DNA from: UBA5794 sp964196275
GTDB taxonomy: Bacteria > Actinomycetota > Acidimicrobiia > Spongiisociales > UBA5794
Length of the DNA: 22,701 nt
NCBI GenBank assembly: GCA_964196275.1
Contig: CAXMSN010000113.1
Coordinates: forward strand, 1 to 22,701
Reading direction: 5' to 3'
The notes beneath the pieces were generated by a model, which was not told where the DNA came from, did no database searches, and saw nothing but the letters and a program-made list of their open reading frames with translations. Shown in pieces: positions 1-7,001 of the stretch. The position numbers and the translations under genes are program-made. How positions within the stretch are numbered: the stretch's first letter is position 1; every line of letters starts with the position of its first letter.

Positions 1-318
1 GCTCAGGATCCCGAACGGCACATCGAACTCATCCCTCAGCTTGGGGCCGAGGGGCGTAAGCGGGTGTGGTGCTCCGAAGAGGATCGCATCGGGCTCGAAC
101 GACTTCACCGCTTCGCGAACGAGTGCATGGGTCTTGGACGAGGGGAGCATGTATCCACGGTCGCCTCTCGTAACACCCGTCTCGTTCGGACTTGCGTTCG
201 CATCGGACGGGCCGACCACGTGTACTGGATCCGGGTATGCGTCAACAAGGTTCTGAAGATAGATCTGGATACCACCCGGCTTCGGAGGGAAGTCGTTGGT
301 AATGATCAGCAGACGCAT
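1..318 (-). CDS. GT4 glycosyltransferase, PimB'-like, N-terminal part (cut by window edge)
   Basis: Only the first 106 residues are present; the gene runs off the left edge. The N-terminus reads MRLLIITNDFPPKPGGIQ, the glycine-rich first strand and loop of GT-B fold family 4 glycosyltransferases. A later stretch (FGAPHPLTPLGPKL) also resembles the actinobacterial phosphatidylinositol mannoside mannosyltransferase PimB' (Rv2188c) as I recall it. Such enzymes transfer mannose from GDP-mannose to PI-mannoside at the inner face of the membrane. The ATG at 318 lies 1 nt after the stop of the tandem phosphatase gene (TGA, 322-320), so the pair is probably translationally coupled. The C-terminal nucleotide-sugar-binding half lies outside the window, so the exact acceptor cannot be judged; another GT4 role is possible. 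Confidence 0.85.
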   Translation of the reverse strand, partial: MRLLIITNDFPPKPGGIQIYLQNLVDAYPDPVHVVGPSDANASPNETGVTRGDRGYMLPSSKTHALVREAVKSFEPDAILFGAPHPLTPLGPKLRDEFDVPFGILS

Positions 319-319
319 G

Positions 320-1549
320 TCACTCGTCCATGTGAGGGGCGACGTTGTAGGACGCAACGCCAGGGCGGGTCTCGGTGAGCACCATGGAGGTCATCGACGT
401 GTTCCTCGGAACGATCAGCCTCAGCCTTCCGATGTTCTTGAGACCGAGCACGTTGAGAGCGAGCGCCCGGATGGCCGCACCGTGGGAGACGGCAACGAAC
501 GGGTCACCGTTGCTGCGGCCCCACATCGATGTCATCGTGGCAGCCATCCGATCGCCAACAGCGGTCAGCGATTCTCCACCCGTGGAACCAACAGGGTCGT
601 CAGTGGTCCCATCCGCATAGGCCTCGAATTCCTCTCGATAGTGCTCCAAGATCTCCTCGGTCGTCAGTCCCTCCCACCCGCCGAAGTACATCTCCATCAG
701 GCCGTCGTCGGGTATCGGTTCAACATCGAGCGCCTCACCGATAAGCGCGGCTGTGGACGCTGCACGCTTCAACGGCGACGTGTAGATGGTCGGCACCCGC
801 GGGGCTACAGCCCCAGCCGCAGTTGCCTGTGCGACACCTCTATCGGTCAGTGTGCTGTTGAGTCGGCCGTCCCATGTCCCGGCGACGTTGCCCTCCGACT
901 GGCCGTGGCGTACGAACGTGACGGTCTGGCCCTCCGGTCCGAACTGTCGGGCTGTCGCGTCCAGGTGCGATGCATCGTTGAAGATGCGGACCTTCCGGTC
1001 GCCGTTCTCGAACACGATGATCTCGGTGCGCGCCGTGTTGTGGGACGGGATCATCGCCGCTCCACCTTCGATGCCAAGGATGTAGGACATCAGCGCCCAG
1101 ATCGAGCCGCCGTGGGCGACCACCACCGCGTGGTCATCGGCGTCCATGGACTCGACGAGGCGCTCGAACGCACCGGCGATCCGTCGACCGAAGACAGACA
1201 TCAGTTCGCCCCCACCGGGCGCGACATCGTCGCCTCTGATGAACGCCTCGAACTGCCCGGGATACCGATCGACAACCTCGTCGGTGGTGAGGCCTTCCCA
1301 GTTCCCGATCGAGAACTCACGCCAGTCCTTGTCGGGGCTCGGCGTTCCGAACGCTTCGGCGGTCCTCATCGTGCGCGGGAGATCCGATGCGATGAGTTGG
1401 TCGGGCGTGAACCCGGTGAAGCGGGCGGCAAGCCTGCTCAGTTGCTCCTCACCGTGGGAAGAGAGTCCGGACTCCGACGTTCCCTGCCACCGACGGTCGC
1501 GGTTCGCATTCGTCTCGGCGTGTCTGATGAGGGTGATGGTCTTGGGCAC
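320..1549 (-). CDS. Tandem histidine phosphatase (two phosphoglycerate-mutase-like domains)
   Basis: A 409-residue protein made of two complete histidine phosphatase domains. Domain 1 (about 1-195) has LIRHAETNAN with catalytic His10, the SDLPRTMRTA arginine loop (Arg59), an acid-base Glu around 78-85 and the second histidine in VVVAHGG (His146). Domain 2 (about 207-409) repeats this order: FVRHGQSEGN (His215), TSPLKRAAST (Arg262), and VAVSHGA (His356). Both sites look intact. Family members dephosphorylate sugar phosphates, phosphoglycerates or cobalamin precursors; the actinobacterial glucosyl-3-phosphoglycerate phosphatase GpgP belongs here, and single-domain proteins of about 200 residues are usual. 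Start is GTG with GGAGAG just upstream. It leads an operon with the PimB'-like glycosyltransferase, which hints at a glycolipid or sugar-phosphate substrate (inference). Confidence 0.9.
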   Translation of the reverse strand: MPKTITLIRHAETNANRDRRWQGTSESGLSSHGEEQLSRLAARFTGFTPDQLIASDLPRTMRTAEAFGTPSPDKDWREFSIGNWEGLTTDEVVDRYPGQFEAFIRGDDVAPGGGELMSVFGRRIAGAFERLVESMDADDHAVVVAHGGSIWALMSYILGIEGGAAMIPSHNTARTEIIVFENGDRKVRIFNDASHLDATARQFGPEGQTVTFVRHGQSEGNVAGTWDGRLNSTLTDRGVAQATAAGAVAPRVPTIYTSPLKRAASTAALIGEALDVEPIPDDGLMEMYFGGWEGLTTEEILEHYREEFEAYADGTTDDPVGSTGGESLTAVGDRMAATMTSMWGRSNGDPFVAVSHGAAIRALALNVLGLKNIGRLRLIVPRNTSMTSMVLTETRPGVASYNVAPHMDE

Positions 1550-1572
1550 GTGCTCTCCGGTCGAACGGTGCG

Positions 1573-1578
1573 TAGGGT
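1573..1578 (+). promoter_or_regulatory. Putative -10 box TAGGGT of the 1585 gene
   Basis: TAGGGT fits the actinobacterial TANNNT -10 pattern and ends 6 nt before the ATG at 1585, which would place transcription start on or beside the start codon (leaderless mRNA). The overlapping GTAGGA could instead act as a ribosome binding site. No clear -35 box is visible. Confidence 0.35.
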
Positions 1579-1584
1579 AGGAAC

Positions 1585-1809
1585 ATGCAGAATGCTCTCC
1601 TGTTCGCCCAGACGACGAACCTGCCCGAAGGCGGCGGGGGCGAGGTCTTCACCTGGCTGCTGCTCGCCGGTGGCATCGTTGCGCTCTGGTTGATGATCCG
1701 CAACACCCGCAAGAAGGCCTACCGCGACTACTGGGAGCGCAAGCAACGCGACGAGGCGCGGCGCCTCAATGATCCAGACATGGCGAATCCTGAAGACGAC
1801 AACGGATAG
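1585..1809 (+). CDS. Small single-span membrane protein, unknown function
   Basis: A 74-residue protein with a short Gly-rich N-terminus (to about residue 20), one hydrophobic helix at about 22-38 (FTWLLLAGGIVALWLMI), a basic stretch straight after it (RNTRKKAYRDYWERK) and an acidic tail. The positive-inside rule places the charged C-terminus in the cytoplasm. I do not recognise a named family; small actinobacterial membrane proteins of this form are common and it could be a helper or scaffold. It is transcribed divergently from the phosphatase-glycosyltransferase pair, with 35 bp between start codons. Its stop faces the convergent gene at 1894 across a repeat-like hairpin. Confidence 0.7.
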   Translation: MQNALLFAQTTNLPEGGGGEVFTWLLLAGGIVALWLMIRNTRKKAYRDYWERKQRDEARRLNDPDMANPEDDNG

Positions 1810-1816
1810 TTCTTCC

Positions 1817-1873
1817 GTCCCCCTTTCAAGGGAGACGGGTGAGCGAAGCGAACCAGGGGAATCAAGGGAGCCG
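1817..1873. repeat. Degenerate copy of the hairpin repeat, in a convergent junction
   Basis: The segment opens with GTCCCCCTTTCAAGGGAGAC (1817-1836), an inverted repeat nearly identical to the first hairpin of the 146-bp units at 15205 and 15471. It continues with gagcgaagcga, cagggga and aagggagccga blocks that also occur in order in those units, with the middle missing. It fills the gap between the converging stops at 1809 and 1894. It could serve as a two-way terminator; no T-run follows it. Confidence 0.6.
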
Positions 1874-1893
1874 AAGGCACCGCGCCTGTGCCG

Positions 1894-2298
1894 TCAGCCG
1901 GTGTCGCGCAATTCGTCCGAGGCCTCGACCAACGCTGCGAAGCCGTCCAACTCGGCGACCGTTGGCTCTTCAGACCAAATTTGCACGCCACTCAGCAGGT
2001 CGGCGAAACGCTCCTCCTGGCCAGGCTTCACAACCACCACGATCGGAACGTCGTCGTCAATGACCTCTTGATAGCGTTTCAAGATGACACGGTGCTGGGG
2101 CCGGTCAAGATCGAGCTGGAAGATCATGCCGTGCGAAGACTGCACCTTCGGACAGGCACCCTTGATGATCGGACATGCATGGCCCCATGCAGGGCCATGA
2201 CAGACCAGAACGGGATGCCCCAGACGCTCGAGGAATTCTTTGTCCAGAACCGCTTCGGTGGGCGTCACGTCCAGAATGAGACCGCTGAAATCAGTCAT
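1894..2298 (-). CDS. Hypothetical protein with Cys/His cluster, possibly receiver-like fold
   Basis: A 134-residue soluble protein I do not recognise. The N-terminal half carries a Cys/His-rich stretch: Cys33-His34, His40, Cys42, Cys49 and His56. The spacing is irregular but could bind a metal or a cluster. The second half, with a hydrophobic strand and Lys-Pro (IVVVVKPGQ, about 105-113) and a C-terminal helix (AELDGFAALVEA), recalls the end of response-regulator receiver domains, where a Lys follows strand 5. A phosphorylatable Asp is not obvious, so it may be a pseudo-receiver (inference). The start ATG has a strong ribosome site (GGAGAGGAG). It follows the EEP-family gene on the same strand by 72 bp and may be co-transcribed with it. 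Confidence 0.65.
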   Translation of the reverse strand: MTDFSGLILDVTPTEAVLDKEFLERLGHPVLVCHGPAWGHACPIIKGACPKVQSSHGMIFQLDLDRPQHRVILKRYQEVIDDDVPIVVVVKPGQEERFADLLSGVQIWSEEPTVAELDGFAALVEASDELRDTG

Positions 2299-2308
2299 CG
2301 TTGCTCCT

Positions 2309-2339
2309 CTCCCTGCTCACATCTTCCCGTGAGCGGGAG
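2309..2339. other. Stem-loop between the EEP gene and the 1894 gene
   Basis: GCTCAC (2315-2320) pairs with GTGAGC (2329-2334), and CTCCC (2309-2313) with GGGAG (2335-2339) after a 1-nt bulge; the loop is 8 nt. It lies in the 72-bp gap of a same-strand pair, 11 nt before the downstream ATG, and includes part of the purine run that serves as the ribosome site. It could attenuate transcription or shield translation; no T-tract is seen. Confidence 0.4.
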
Positions 2340-2370
2340 GGACCGACAAGAGCCATAAGACCCTTTGTCG

Positions 2371-3114
2371 TCAGCCGTCGAGCAGCACGTACGTGGTCAG
2401 GATCGGTTTGTGGTCTGACGGCGCCTTCTCCGCGACGTGGAAGTCCACGACACTCGAGAGCGTCGGGCGGACTGGACCGCGATGCATCATCCAGTCGAGC
2501 ACTTCCGGTGGTGCTTGGGCGAATGGCATCGCCGGGTACGTCGCCACGGCCTCACGACCAAGCGCCATGAAGGAATCCTCGAAGCCGGCCATCCGGAGTA
2601 CGCGCAGAGGATGGATGTAATCGTTGAAGTCACCCATGAGCAGGAGTGGCTCATCGTCGCCCACCAGTCGATCAAGAGCGGCAGCTGCCGCCTCAGCCTG
2701 GCCGGTGCGCACGTTGACTCGGTCGGCGAGTTCGCGGACGTTGCCTGTCCAACTGAAGTGCGCGTTTGCGATCACAATCGTCTTCCCGGCCTCGTTGGTC
2801 AGACGCACCCACCACAGACGCCGCAGCTCCTCGATCATGGCGATGTCCTCCGCGCCGTACTCGACGAGGTCGAACAGGTTGGAGTTCCAGAAGATGTTCC
2901 CCTCGTGTGTCCATCCGGGGAGCGGATCGTCGACACTACGTATCGATGGAAGTGTCGCCTCTATGAGCGCTCGGGAGTCCGGAGTGAGCTCCTGGATACA
3001 GAGCACGTCTGGTTGATTGGCAGTCAGGAACCGTTCCAATGGCCTGAGACGCTCATCCCATCGATGCGTACCCCACAGGTTGTATGTACAGGCCAGGAAG
3101 GTGAACGGATGCAT
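2371..3114 (-). CDS. Endonuclease/exonuclease/phosphatase (EEP) family hydrolase
   Basis: A 247-residue single-domain member of the EEP (exonuclease III/DNase I/sphingomyelinase) superfamily. The metal and catalytic motifs appear in order: TYNLWG (Asn12), CIQE (Glu42), NAHF (Asn117, His119), MGDFND (Asp162, Asn164) and APSDHKPI (Asp234, His235). Enzymes of this fold hydrolyse phosphodiesters or phosphomonoesters with Mg2+; substrates range from DNA to phosphoinositides and sphingomyelin. No signal peptide is visible, so it is probably cytoplasmic. The short linkers lack the DNA-binding insertions of exonuclease III, so a small-molecule or lipid phosphodiester is at least as likely as DNA. The start ATG is the first in frame; a TACAAT -10 box lies upstream. 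Confidence 0.85.
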   Translation of the reverse strand: MHPFTFLACTYNLWGTHRWDERLRPLERFLTANQPDVLCIQELTPDSRALIEATLPSIRSVDDPLPGWTHEGNIFWNSNLFDLVEYGAEDIAMIEELRRLWWVRLTNEAGKTIVIANAHFSWTGNVRELADRVNVRTGQAEAAAAALDRLVGDDEPLLLMGDFNDYIHPLRVLRMAGFEDSFMALGREAVATYPAMPFAQAPPEVLDWMMHRGPVRPTLSSVVDFHVAEKAPSDHKPILTTYVLLDG

Positions 3115-3144
3115 GAGGCCTCAGCCAACGTCGGCGACCACCAC

Positions 3145-3150
3145 ATTGTA
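3145..3150 (-). promoter_or_regulatory. Putative -10 box TACAAT of the EEP gene
   Basis: On the minus strand TACAAT lies about 30 nt before the ATG at 3114, predicting transcription start near 3138. No convincing -35 hexamer is found at 16-18 nt spacing. Between 3115 and 3292 there is no supported gene; the segment holds this box and one inverted copy of the CGGACTTCGG decamer (3165-3174). Confidence 0.4.
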
Positions 3151-3292
3151 CCGAAGCGCGAAATCCGAAGTCCGCAGACCTCGTCATCGCCTATCCTTTC
3201 CGTCGACTAAACAGTAGAGCAGATCCCGCAAGGGAACACGGGCAGAGACCCTCCTGGCCTGAGCGGCGGCTTCATGCAACCATGCCCGATGA

Positions 3293-3862
3293 AGTCGCCA
3301 GAACTTCATTTCGTCCTCGCCGAACGCACAGATCAGCTTCATCACCGACACGGATGTACAGGCTCCGGGGCACAGGACATTCGCCGTCGTTCTGTTCACC
3401 GATGTCGTCGAATCCACGAAGTCGCCACTTGCAGAGGGAGATGGCAGCTGGAAGGAGCGACTCGACACCCACGACACAGCGGTTGGCCAGATCGTCTCGG
3501 AACACTCGGGGACGATCGTGAAATCGACAGGCGATGGGATCCTCGCCACATTCGACTCGCTGTCCTCGTCCCTCGACTCTGCAACCGCTCTTGTCGATCG
3601 ACTCGGTGATCTCGGAATCCCCATTCGCGCCGGTCTTCACTCGGGCGAGATCGAACTGAGGGAAGACGATGTCAGCGGAACCATCGTGAACCTCGCAGCA
3701 AGGGTGATGGACACCGCAGGCGAGGGAGAGATCCTGACAACTGCAGCGATCCGCGACGGCCTGCTTGGAAACCGGTTCGATTTCTCGGACGCAGGTCAGC
3801 ACGCCCTCAAGGGCTTCGAGGACAGTTGGCAGCTCTACCGCCTCAAGCCGACCCAAGCATGA
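3293..3862 (+). CDS. Class III nucleotide cyclase catalytic domain, start codon unresolved
   Basis: The reading frame is open from just after a TGA at 3290 to the stop at 3862 and encodes one cyclase catalytic domain. The first metal-binding Asp lies in VVLFTDVVEST (Asp codon 3401), the purine-selecting Lys and second metal Asp in VKSTGDG (Lys 3521, Asp 3533), then RAGLHSGEIEL, and the transition-state pair in VNLAARV (Asn-x3-Arg). So the active site looks complete for making cAMP from ATP. But no ATG, GTG or TTG precedes the first Asp in this frame; the first usable start (GTG 3518) would remove it. Possible explanations are a frameshift (true or sequencing) joining an ATG in another frame (3282 or 3289), a rare start such as ATT 3308, or decay of a longer gene. 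Single-domain relatives usually begin about 10 residues before the FTD motif. Confidence 0.7.
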   Translation, partial: SRQNFISSSPNAQISFITDTDVQAPGHRTFAVVLFTDVVESTKSPLAEGDGSWKERLDTHDTAVGQIVSEHSGTIVKSTGDGILATFDSLSSSLDSATALVDRLGDLGIPIRAGLHSGEIELREDDVSGTIVNLAARVMDTAGEGEILTTAAIRDGLLGNRFDFSDAGQHALKGFEDSWQLYRLKPTQA

Positions 3863-3983
3863 GCCGGAAAAGGGAGGGGGCGTCGAGCGGGCCAACGACG
3901 TCGACCAGAGCGTTCGTCCACCCGACGTACATATCGGTGCTCTGCGTCTAGGCTCGCCGGACGCGCTGTAGGGAGCCGATACT

Positions 3984-4751
3984 TTGTCAACCGAAACACT
4001 CAACGACGGGCCAGGACTCGAGCTCATCCCGTCCAGTCAATCTGTCCGATCAACCGCCAATGCCGCTGCTACTGGCACATCTCGGCCGTCACTGGTCAGG
4101 AGAGCCAACGGAAAGGCCTTGCTTGTCGGGCTCGTTGTCGCAGGAGCGCTGATCTTGTCGGCCTGTGGTGACACCGCTCCCGATGCAGCCGAAGCGCCAT
4201 CGTTGACGGCAGAAACGTCATCCTCCACCACCGTCGCAGACCCGGTGCCCAAAGAGGATGCACCTGCAGCGGAGGAGCCAGCCGCGGAGGCTGAAGAAAC
4301 CGAAGTGGACGAGCCCGAGCCGCCACCGGCTGCAGAGTTCGATCCAGGCGTCGCTGCAGCACTCATCACCTCGTTCGACGTTACGCAAGGATCGCTGGTG
4401 TTCACGATCACCGTCGAGGGTGACGGTCAGGCTCTTGCTGAGTCACCAGACACGCAGTGGTATCAGCCCGTGTTCGAGTTCGACACAGCCGATGGCGCCT
4501 TCGCAATCGATGGAACCTGGGCACAGGGGCGGCCGTTCAGGGGCAGGGCGTTCGCAGGCGTCACGCAGAAGCTGATCGTTGACGCCGAGGTCACCGGCGA
4601 ATGGATTTCACCAAGCACCATGGTGATCACTGCAGACAATTTCGGCTCGGACGAACTGCCAGCGGTCGTCAAGGTCATCCTCGGCGTCCGCGTCATAGAT
4701 GCCGACGGCGAAGAGGCAAACTACGGCGACTTCGCCAAGTGGGAGCAGTAG
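3984..4751 (+). CDS. Secreted lipoprotein with acidic Ala/Glu/Pro-rich linker
   Basis: A 255-residue predicted lipoprotein. A hydrophobic segment at about 45-58 ends in the lipobox LSAC with Cys61 as lipidation site. Residues 62-120 are low-complexity (Thr/Ser, then Ala-Glu-Pro), a spacer that holds the rest away from the membrane. Residues about 122-255 look like a compact beta-rich domain (LVFTITVEG, KLIVDAEVTGEW, VVKVILGVRVID) of no family I know. The start is TTG, with AGGGAG 10 nt upstream; no ATG or GTG exists between it and the signal segment. This leaves an unusually long n-region of about 43 residues; the TTG codon at the fourth residue before the hydrophobic core is a less likely start. 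Its role is unknown; surface ligand binding is a guess. Confidence 0.75.
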   Translation: MSTETLNDGPGLELIPSSQSVRSTANAAATGTSRPSLVRRANGKALLVGLVVAGALILSACGDTAPDAAEAPSLTAETSSSTTVADPVPKEDAPAAEEPAAEAEETEVDEPEPPPAAEFDPGVAAALITSFDVTQGSLVFTITVEGDGQALAESPDTQWYQPVFEFDTADGAFAIDGTWAQGRPFRGRAFAGVTQKLIVDAEVTGEWISPSTMVITADNFGSDELPAVVKVILGVRVIDADGEEANYGDFAKWEQ

Positions 4752-4769
4752 GTCCCAGACGCGAGACGA

Positions 4770-4786
4770 CCGCTCACCTGGAGCGG
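4770..4786. terminator. Short hairpin in convergent junction
   Basis: CCGCTC (4770-4775) and GAGCGG (4781-4786) form a 6-bp GC-rich stem with a 5-nt loop between the stop at 4751 (+) and the hppA stop at 4818 (-). There is no T-run on either side, so it would be a weak, two-way terminator at best. Confidence 0.4.
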
Positions 4787-4817
4787 CCGCTTCGACTATC
4801 GGAATCGACTTCGTTCT

Positions 4818-6878
4818 CTAGATGAACGCGGAGGCGAAGATCAACGAGACGATGGTCATGACCTTGATGACGATGTTCATGGATGGGCCAGACGTGTCCT
4901 TGAACGGGTCACCGACGGTGTCGCCAACGACCGCCGCCTTGTGGGCATCTGAGCCTTTTCCACCGAAGGCACCTGCCTCGATGAACTTCTTTGCGTTGTC
5001 CCACGCTCCACCTGCGTTCGACATGTAGATGGCGAGTAGGAAGCCGGAGACCAGTGCACCAGCGAGAACGCCACCGAGCATCTCGACGGAGATGAACCCG
5101 ACGACAAGGGGTAGCGCAACGGCCATGGCTCCAGGGATGATCATCTCTCTCAGCGATGCCTTCGTTGAGATGTCGATGCACTTCTCGTAGTCGGGAACGA
5201 CGCCCTCTTTGCCGTCTCTGAGGCCTGGGATGTCACGGAATTGCCTGCGCACTTCCTCGATCATCTGGAATGCCGCACGACCGACGGCCTGGATCGTCAG
5301 AGCGGCGAACAGGTAGGGGAACATGCCTCCGATGAACAGTCCAACCACGACCCAGATGTCGAGAATGTTGAACTCCTCGACACCGACAGCCTTCGAGAAT
5401 GTGAAGAACAGGGCAAGCGCAGTCACGGCAGCCGATGCGATGGCGAATCCCTTTGCAACGGCGGCAGTGGTGTTACCCAGGGCGTCGAGTTCATCAGTCG
5501 CTTCGCGGACGTCTGGATCGAGGTTCGCCATCTCGGCGATTCCGCCAGCGTTGTCTGCGATCGGCCCATAGGCGTCAACCGACACCGTAATGCCGAGGGT
5601 TGCGAGCACACCGATCGCAGCGATCGCCACACCGTAGATGCCACCATCTTGGACAGCGAGGTCGCCGAAGTAGTAGGCGCCACCCATCCCTAGGGCGACA
5701 ACAATCACAGAGTATGCGGCCGACTTCTTGCCTTCAGCGATTCCCGCAAGGATCACGGTCGCCGGGCCAGTCTCAGACTGTCGGGCGATCTCTTTGACCG
5801 TCTTGTAGTGATCAGAGGTGTACCACTCGGAGATCTTGCCGACGACGATACCGACCACAAGACCGACCACAACGGAACCGAAGAATCCCCATGCGTTGTC
5901 GACACCCTCCACACCATTGAACATCAGCGGGGTGAGCACTGCGACGCCAACGACGGTGATCCCTGCAGCGGCCCAGGTGCCCGTGTGGAGCGCCTTGGCG
6001 AGGTTGTCGCCCTTCGGCTTGACGAGGAAGGACCCGATGATCGATGCGCCCATGCCGATCGCGGCGATCATCAGCGGGTAGAAGAAGGTGTGCTCGACAT
6101 ATGCCTGGCCAGCGAAGACGATCGCAGCGAAAGCGATCGGAGCCATGAGCGAGCCAACGTACGACTCGAAGAGGTCCGCACCCATCCCGGCGACATCGCC
6201 GACGTTGTCGCCGACGTTGTCAGCGATCGTCGCTGGGTTGCGAGGGTCGTCCTCCGGGATGCCGGCCTCGACCTTCCCGACGAGGTCTGCGCCAACGTCA
6301 GCGGCCTTCGTAAATATGCCGCCACCGACACGGGCGAAGAGTGCGATCGATGACGCACCGAGTCCGATGGCGGTGACGATGTTCGTCCAATCGTCCTCAA
6401 GGCCGAGAACATCCTTGAAGATCCAGATGCCGAAAGCGAAGCCGAGAAGGCCCAAGCCAGCGACGGTGAAACCCATGACCGCCCCACCACGGAACGCTAC
6501 AGGAAGAGCACCGGCCGTTCCGCCGGTCCGCGCAGCCTCGGCCGTACGTGCGTTCGCAGCAGTGGCGATACGCATTCCGATGAACCCAGCAAGTGCAGAG
6601 AGAGCAGCGCCGAAGACATATGCGACGGCACCCCATGGCCTCCCCCAGTCGAGGAGGGCATAGATCAGGATCGCCATGATCACGACGAACCCGGCGATGG
6701 CCGTGTACTCGCGCTTCATGAACGTCATGGAGCCATCGCGGATGGCCCCCATGAGTTCGACCATGCGGTCGTTTCCTGGCGACAGGGCGACAACCTGGCG
6801 ACCGTACAAGGCCGCGAGGAGAAGGGCCGCTACACCCATGGCCATGGCTACATACAGCCAAATATCTGGACTTGCCAC
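4818..6878 (-). CDS. hppA: Membrane-bound ion-translocating pyrophosphatase, K+-dependent type
   Basis: A 686-residue multi-pass pyrophosphatase that couples PPi hydrolysis to export of H+ (or Na+) across the membrane. The pyrophosphate-binding motifs are all present: KAADVGADLVGK (191-202), DDPRNP (210-215), DNVGDNVGD (220-228), DAYGPIADNAGG (about 435-446) and GDTVGDPFKD (652-661). In the GNTTAAVAKG motif the fifth residue is Ala472, where K+-independent enzymes carry Lys, so K+ dependence is predicted. Glu238 in DLFES occupies the gate-region place used by Na+-pumping and some H+-pumping members, so the exported ion stays open. The start is GTG with AGGAG upstream; a TATAAT box lies 34 nt further. 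It follows trkA-trkH on the same strand, which fits its K+ need. Confidence 0.95.
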   Translation of the reverse strand: MASPDIWLYVAMAMGVAALLLAALYGRQVVALSPGNDRMVELMGAIRDGSMTFMKREYTAIAGFVVIMAILIYALLDWGRPWGAVAYVFGAALSALAGFIGMRIATAANARTAEAARTGGTAGALPVAFRGGAVMGFTVAGLGLLGFAFGIWIFKDVLGLEDDWTNIVTAIGLGASSIALFARVGGGIFTKAADVGADLVGKVEAGIPEDDPRNPATIADNVGDNVGDVAGMGADLFESYVGSLMAPIAFAAIVFAGQAYVEHTFFYPLMIAAIGMGASIIGSFLVKPKGDNLAKALHTGTWAAAGITVVGVAVLTPLMFNGVEGVDNAWGFFGSVVVGLVVGIVVGKISEWYTSDHYKTVKEIARQSETGPATVILAGIAEGKKSAAYSVIVVALGMGGAYYFGDLAVQDGGIYGVAIAAIGVLATLGITVSVDAYGPIADNAGGIAEMANLDPDVREATDELDALGNTTAAVAKGFAIASAAVTALALFFTFSKAVGVEEFNILDIWVVVGLFIGGMFPYLFAALTIQAVGRAAFQMIEEVRRQFRDIPGLRDGKEGVVPDYEKCIDISTKASLREMIIPGAMAVALPLVVGFISVEMLGGVLAGALVSGFLLAIYMSNAGGAWDNAKKFIEAGAFGGKGSDAHKAAVVGDTVGDPFKDTSGPSMNIVIKVMTIVSLIFASAFI

Positions 6879-6918
6879 AGAAAATCACTCCTGAAAGAGG
6901 GGGCGGGAGAACGGCGGC

Positions 6919-6924
6919 ATTATA
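6919..6924 (-). promoter_or_regulatory. Consensus -10 box TATAAT of hppA
   Basis: A perfect TATAAT on the minus strand, about 40 nt before the GTG start, predicts transcription start near 6912. The best -35-like hexamer (TTGTCC, 6950-6945) is 20 nt away, longer than usual, so the promoter may lean on the -10 box alone. It gives hppA its own promoter apart from trk. Confidence 0.55.
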
Positions 6925-6956
6925 GGGAGAAGACGACAGAAAACGGACAACAGACC

Positions 6957-7000
6957 ACGCAATACGCGGCACGTATTACGTACTACTGGTCGGTGCGACC
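6957..7000. terminator. Two tandem hairpins after trkH
   Basis: ACGCAATACG (6957-6966) pairs with CGTATTACGT (6972-6981) with one mismatch around a 5-nt loop, and GGTCG (6988-6992) with CGACC (6996-7000) around 3 nt. They start 2 nt past the trkH stop and precede the hppA promoter. No T-tract is present; they may be an intrinsic terminator of actinobacterial style, an mRNA 3'-end stabiliser, or a binding site. Confidence 0.45.
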
Positions 7001-7001
7001 A

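Noticed and set aside
296..1693. A 465-codon open frame on the + strand opposite the tandem phosphatase
   Set aside because: It is the antisense shadow of a gene with intact catalytic motifs; the translation is Arg/His/Gly-rich and has no family likeness. Long antisense frames are common in GC-rich DNA.
3184..3624. A 146-codon minus-strand frame over the cyclase start region, whose last 52 codons look protein-like
   Set aside because: It is antisense to the cyclase motifs for most of its length, lacks a ribosome site, and third-position GC of the last part is low (about 60%). A short real gene at 3184-3340 is not excluded but is not supported.
3272..4027. A 251-codon minus-strand frame opposite the cyclase and lipoprotein start
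   Set aside because: It is antisense to conserved cyclase motifs; no domain or ribosome site is visible.
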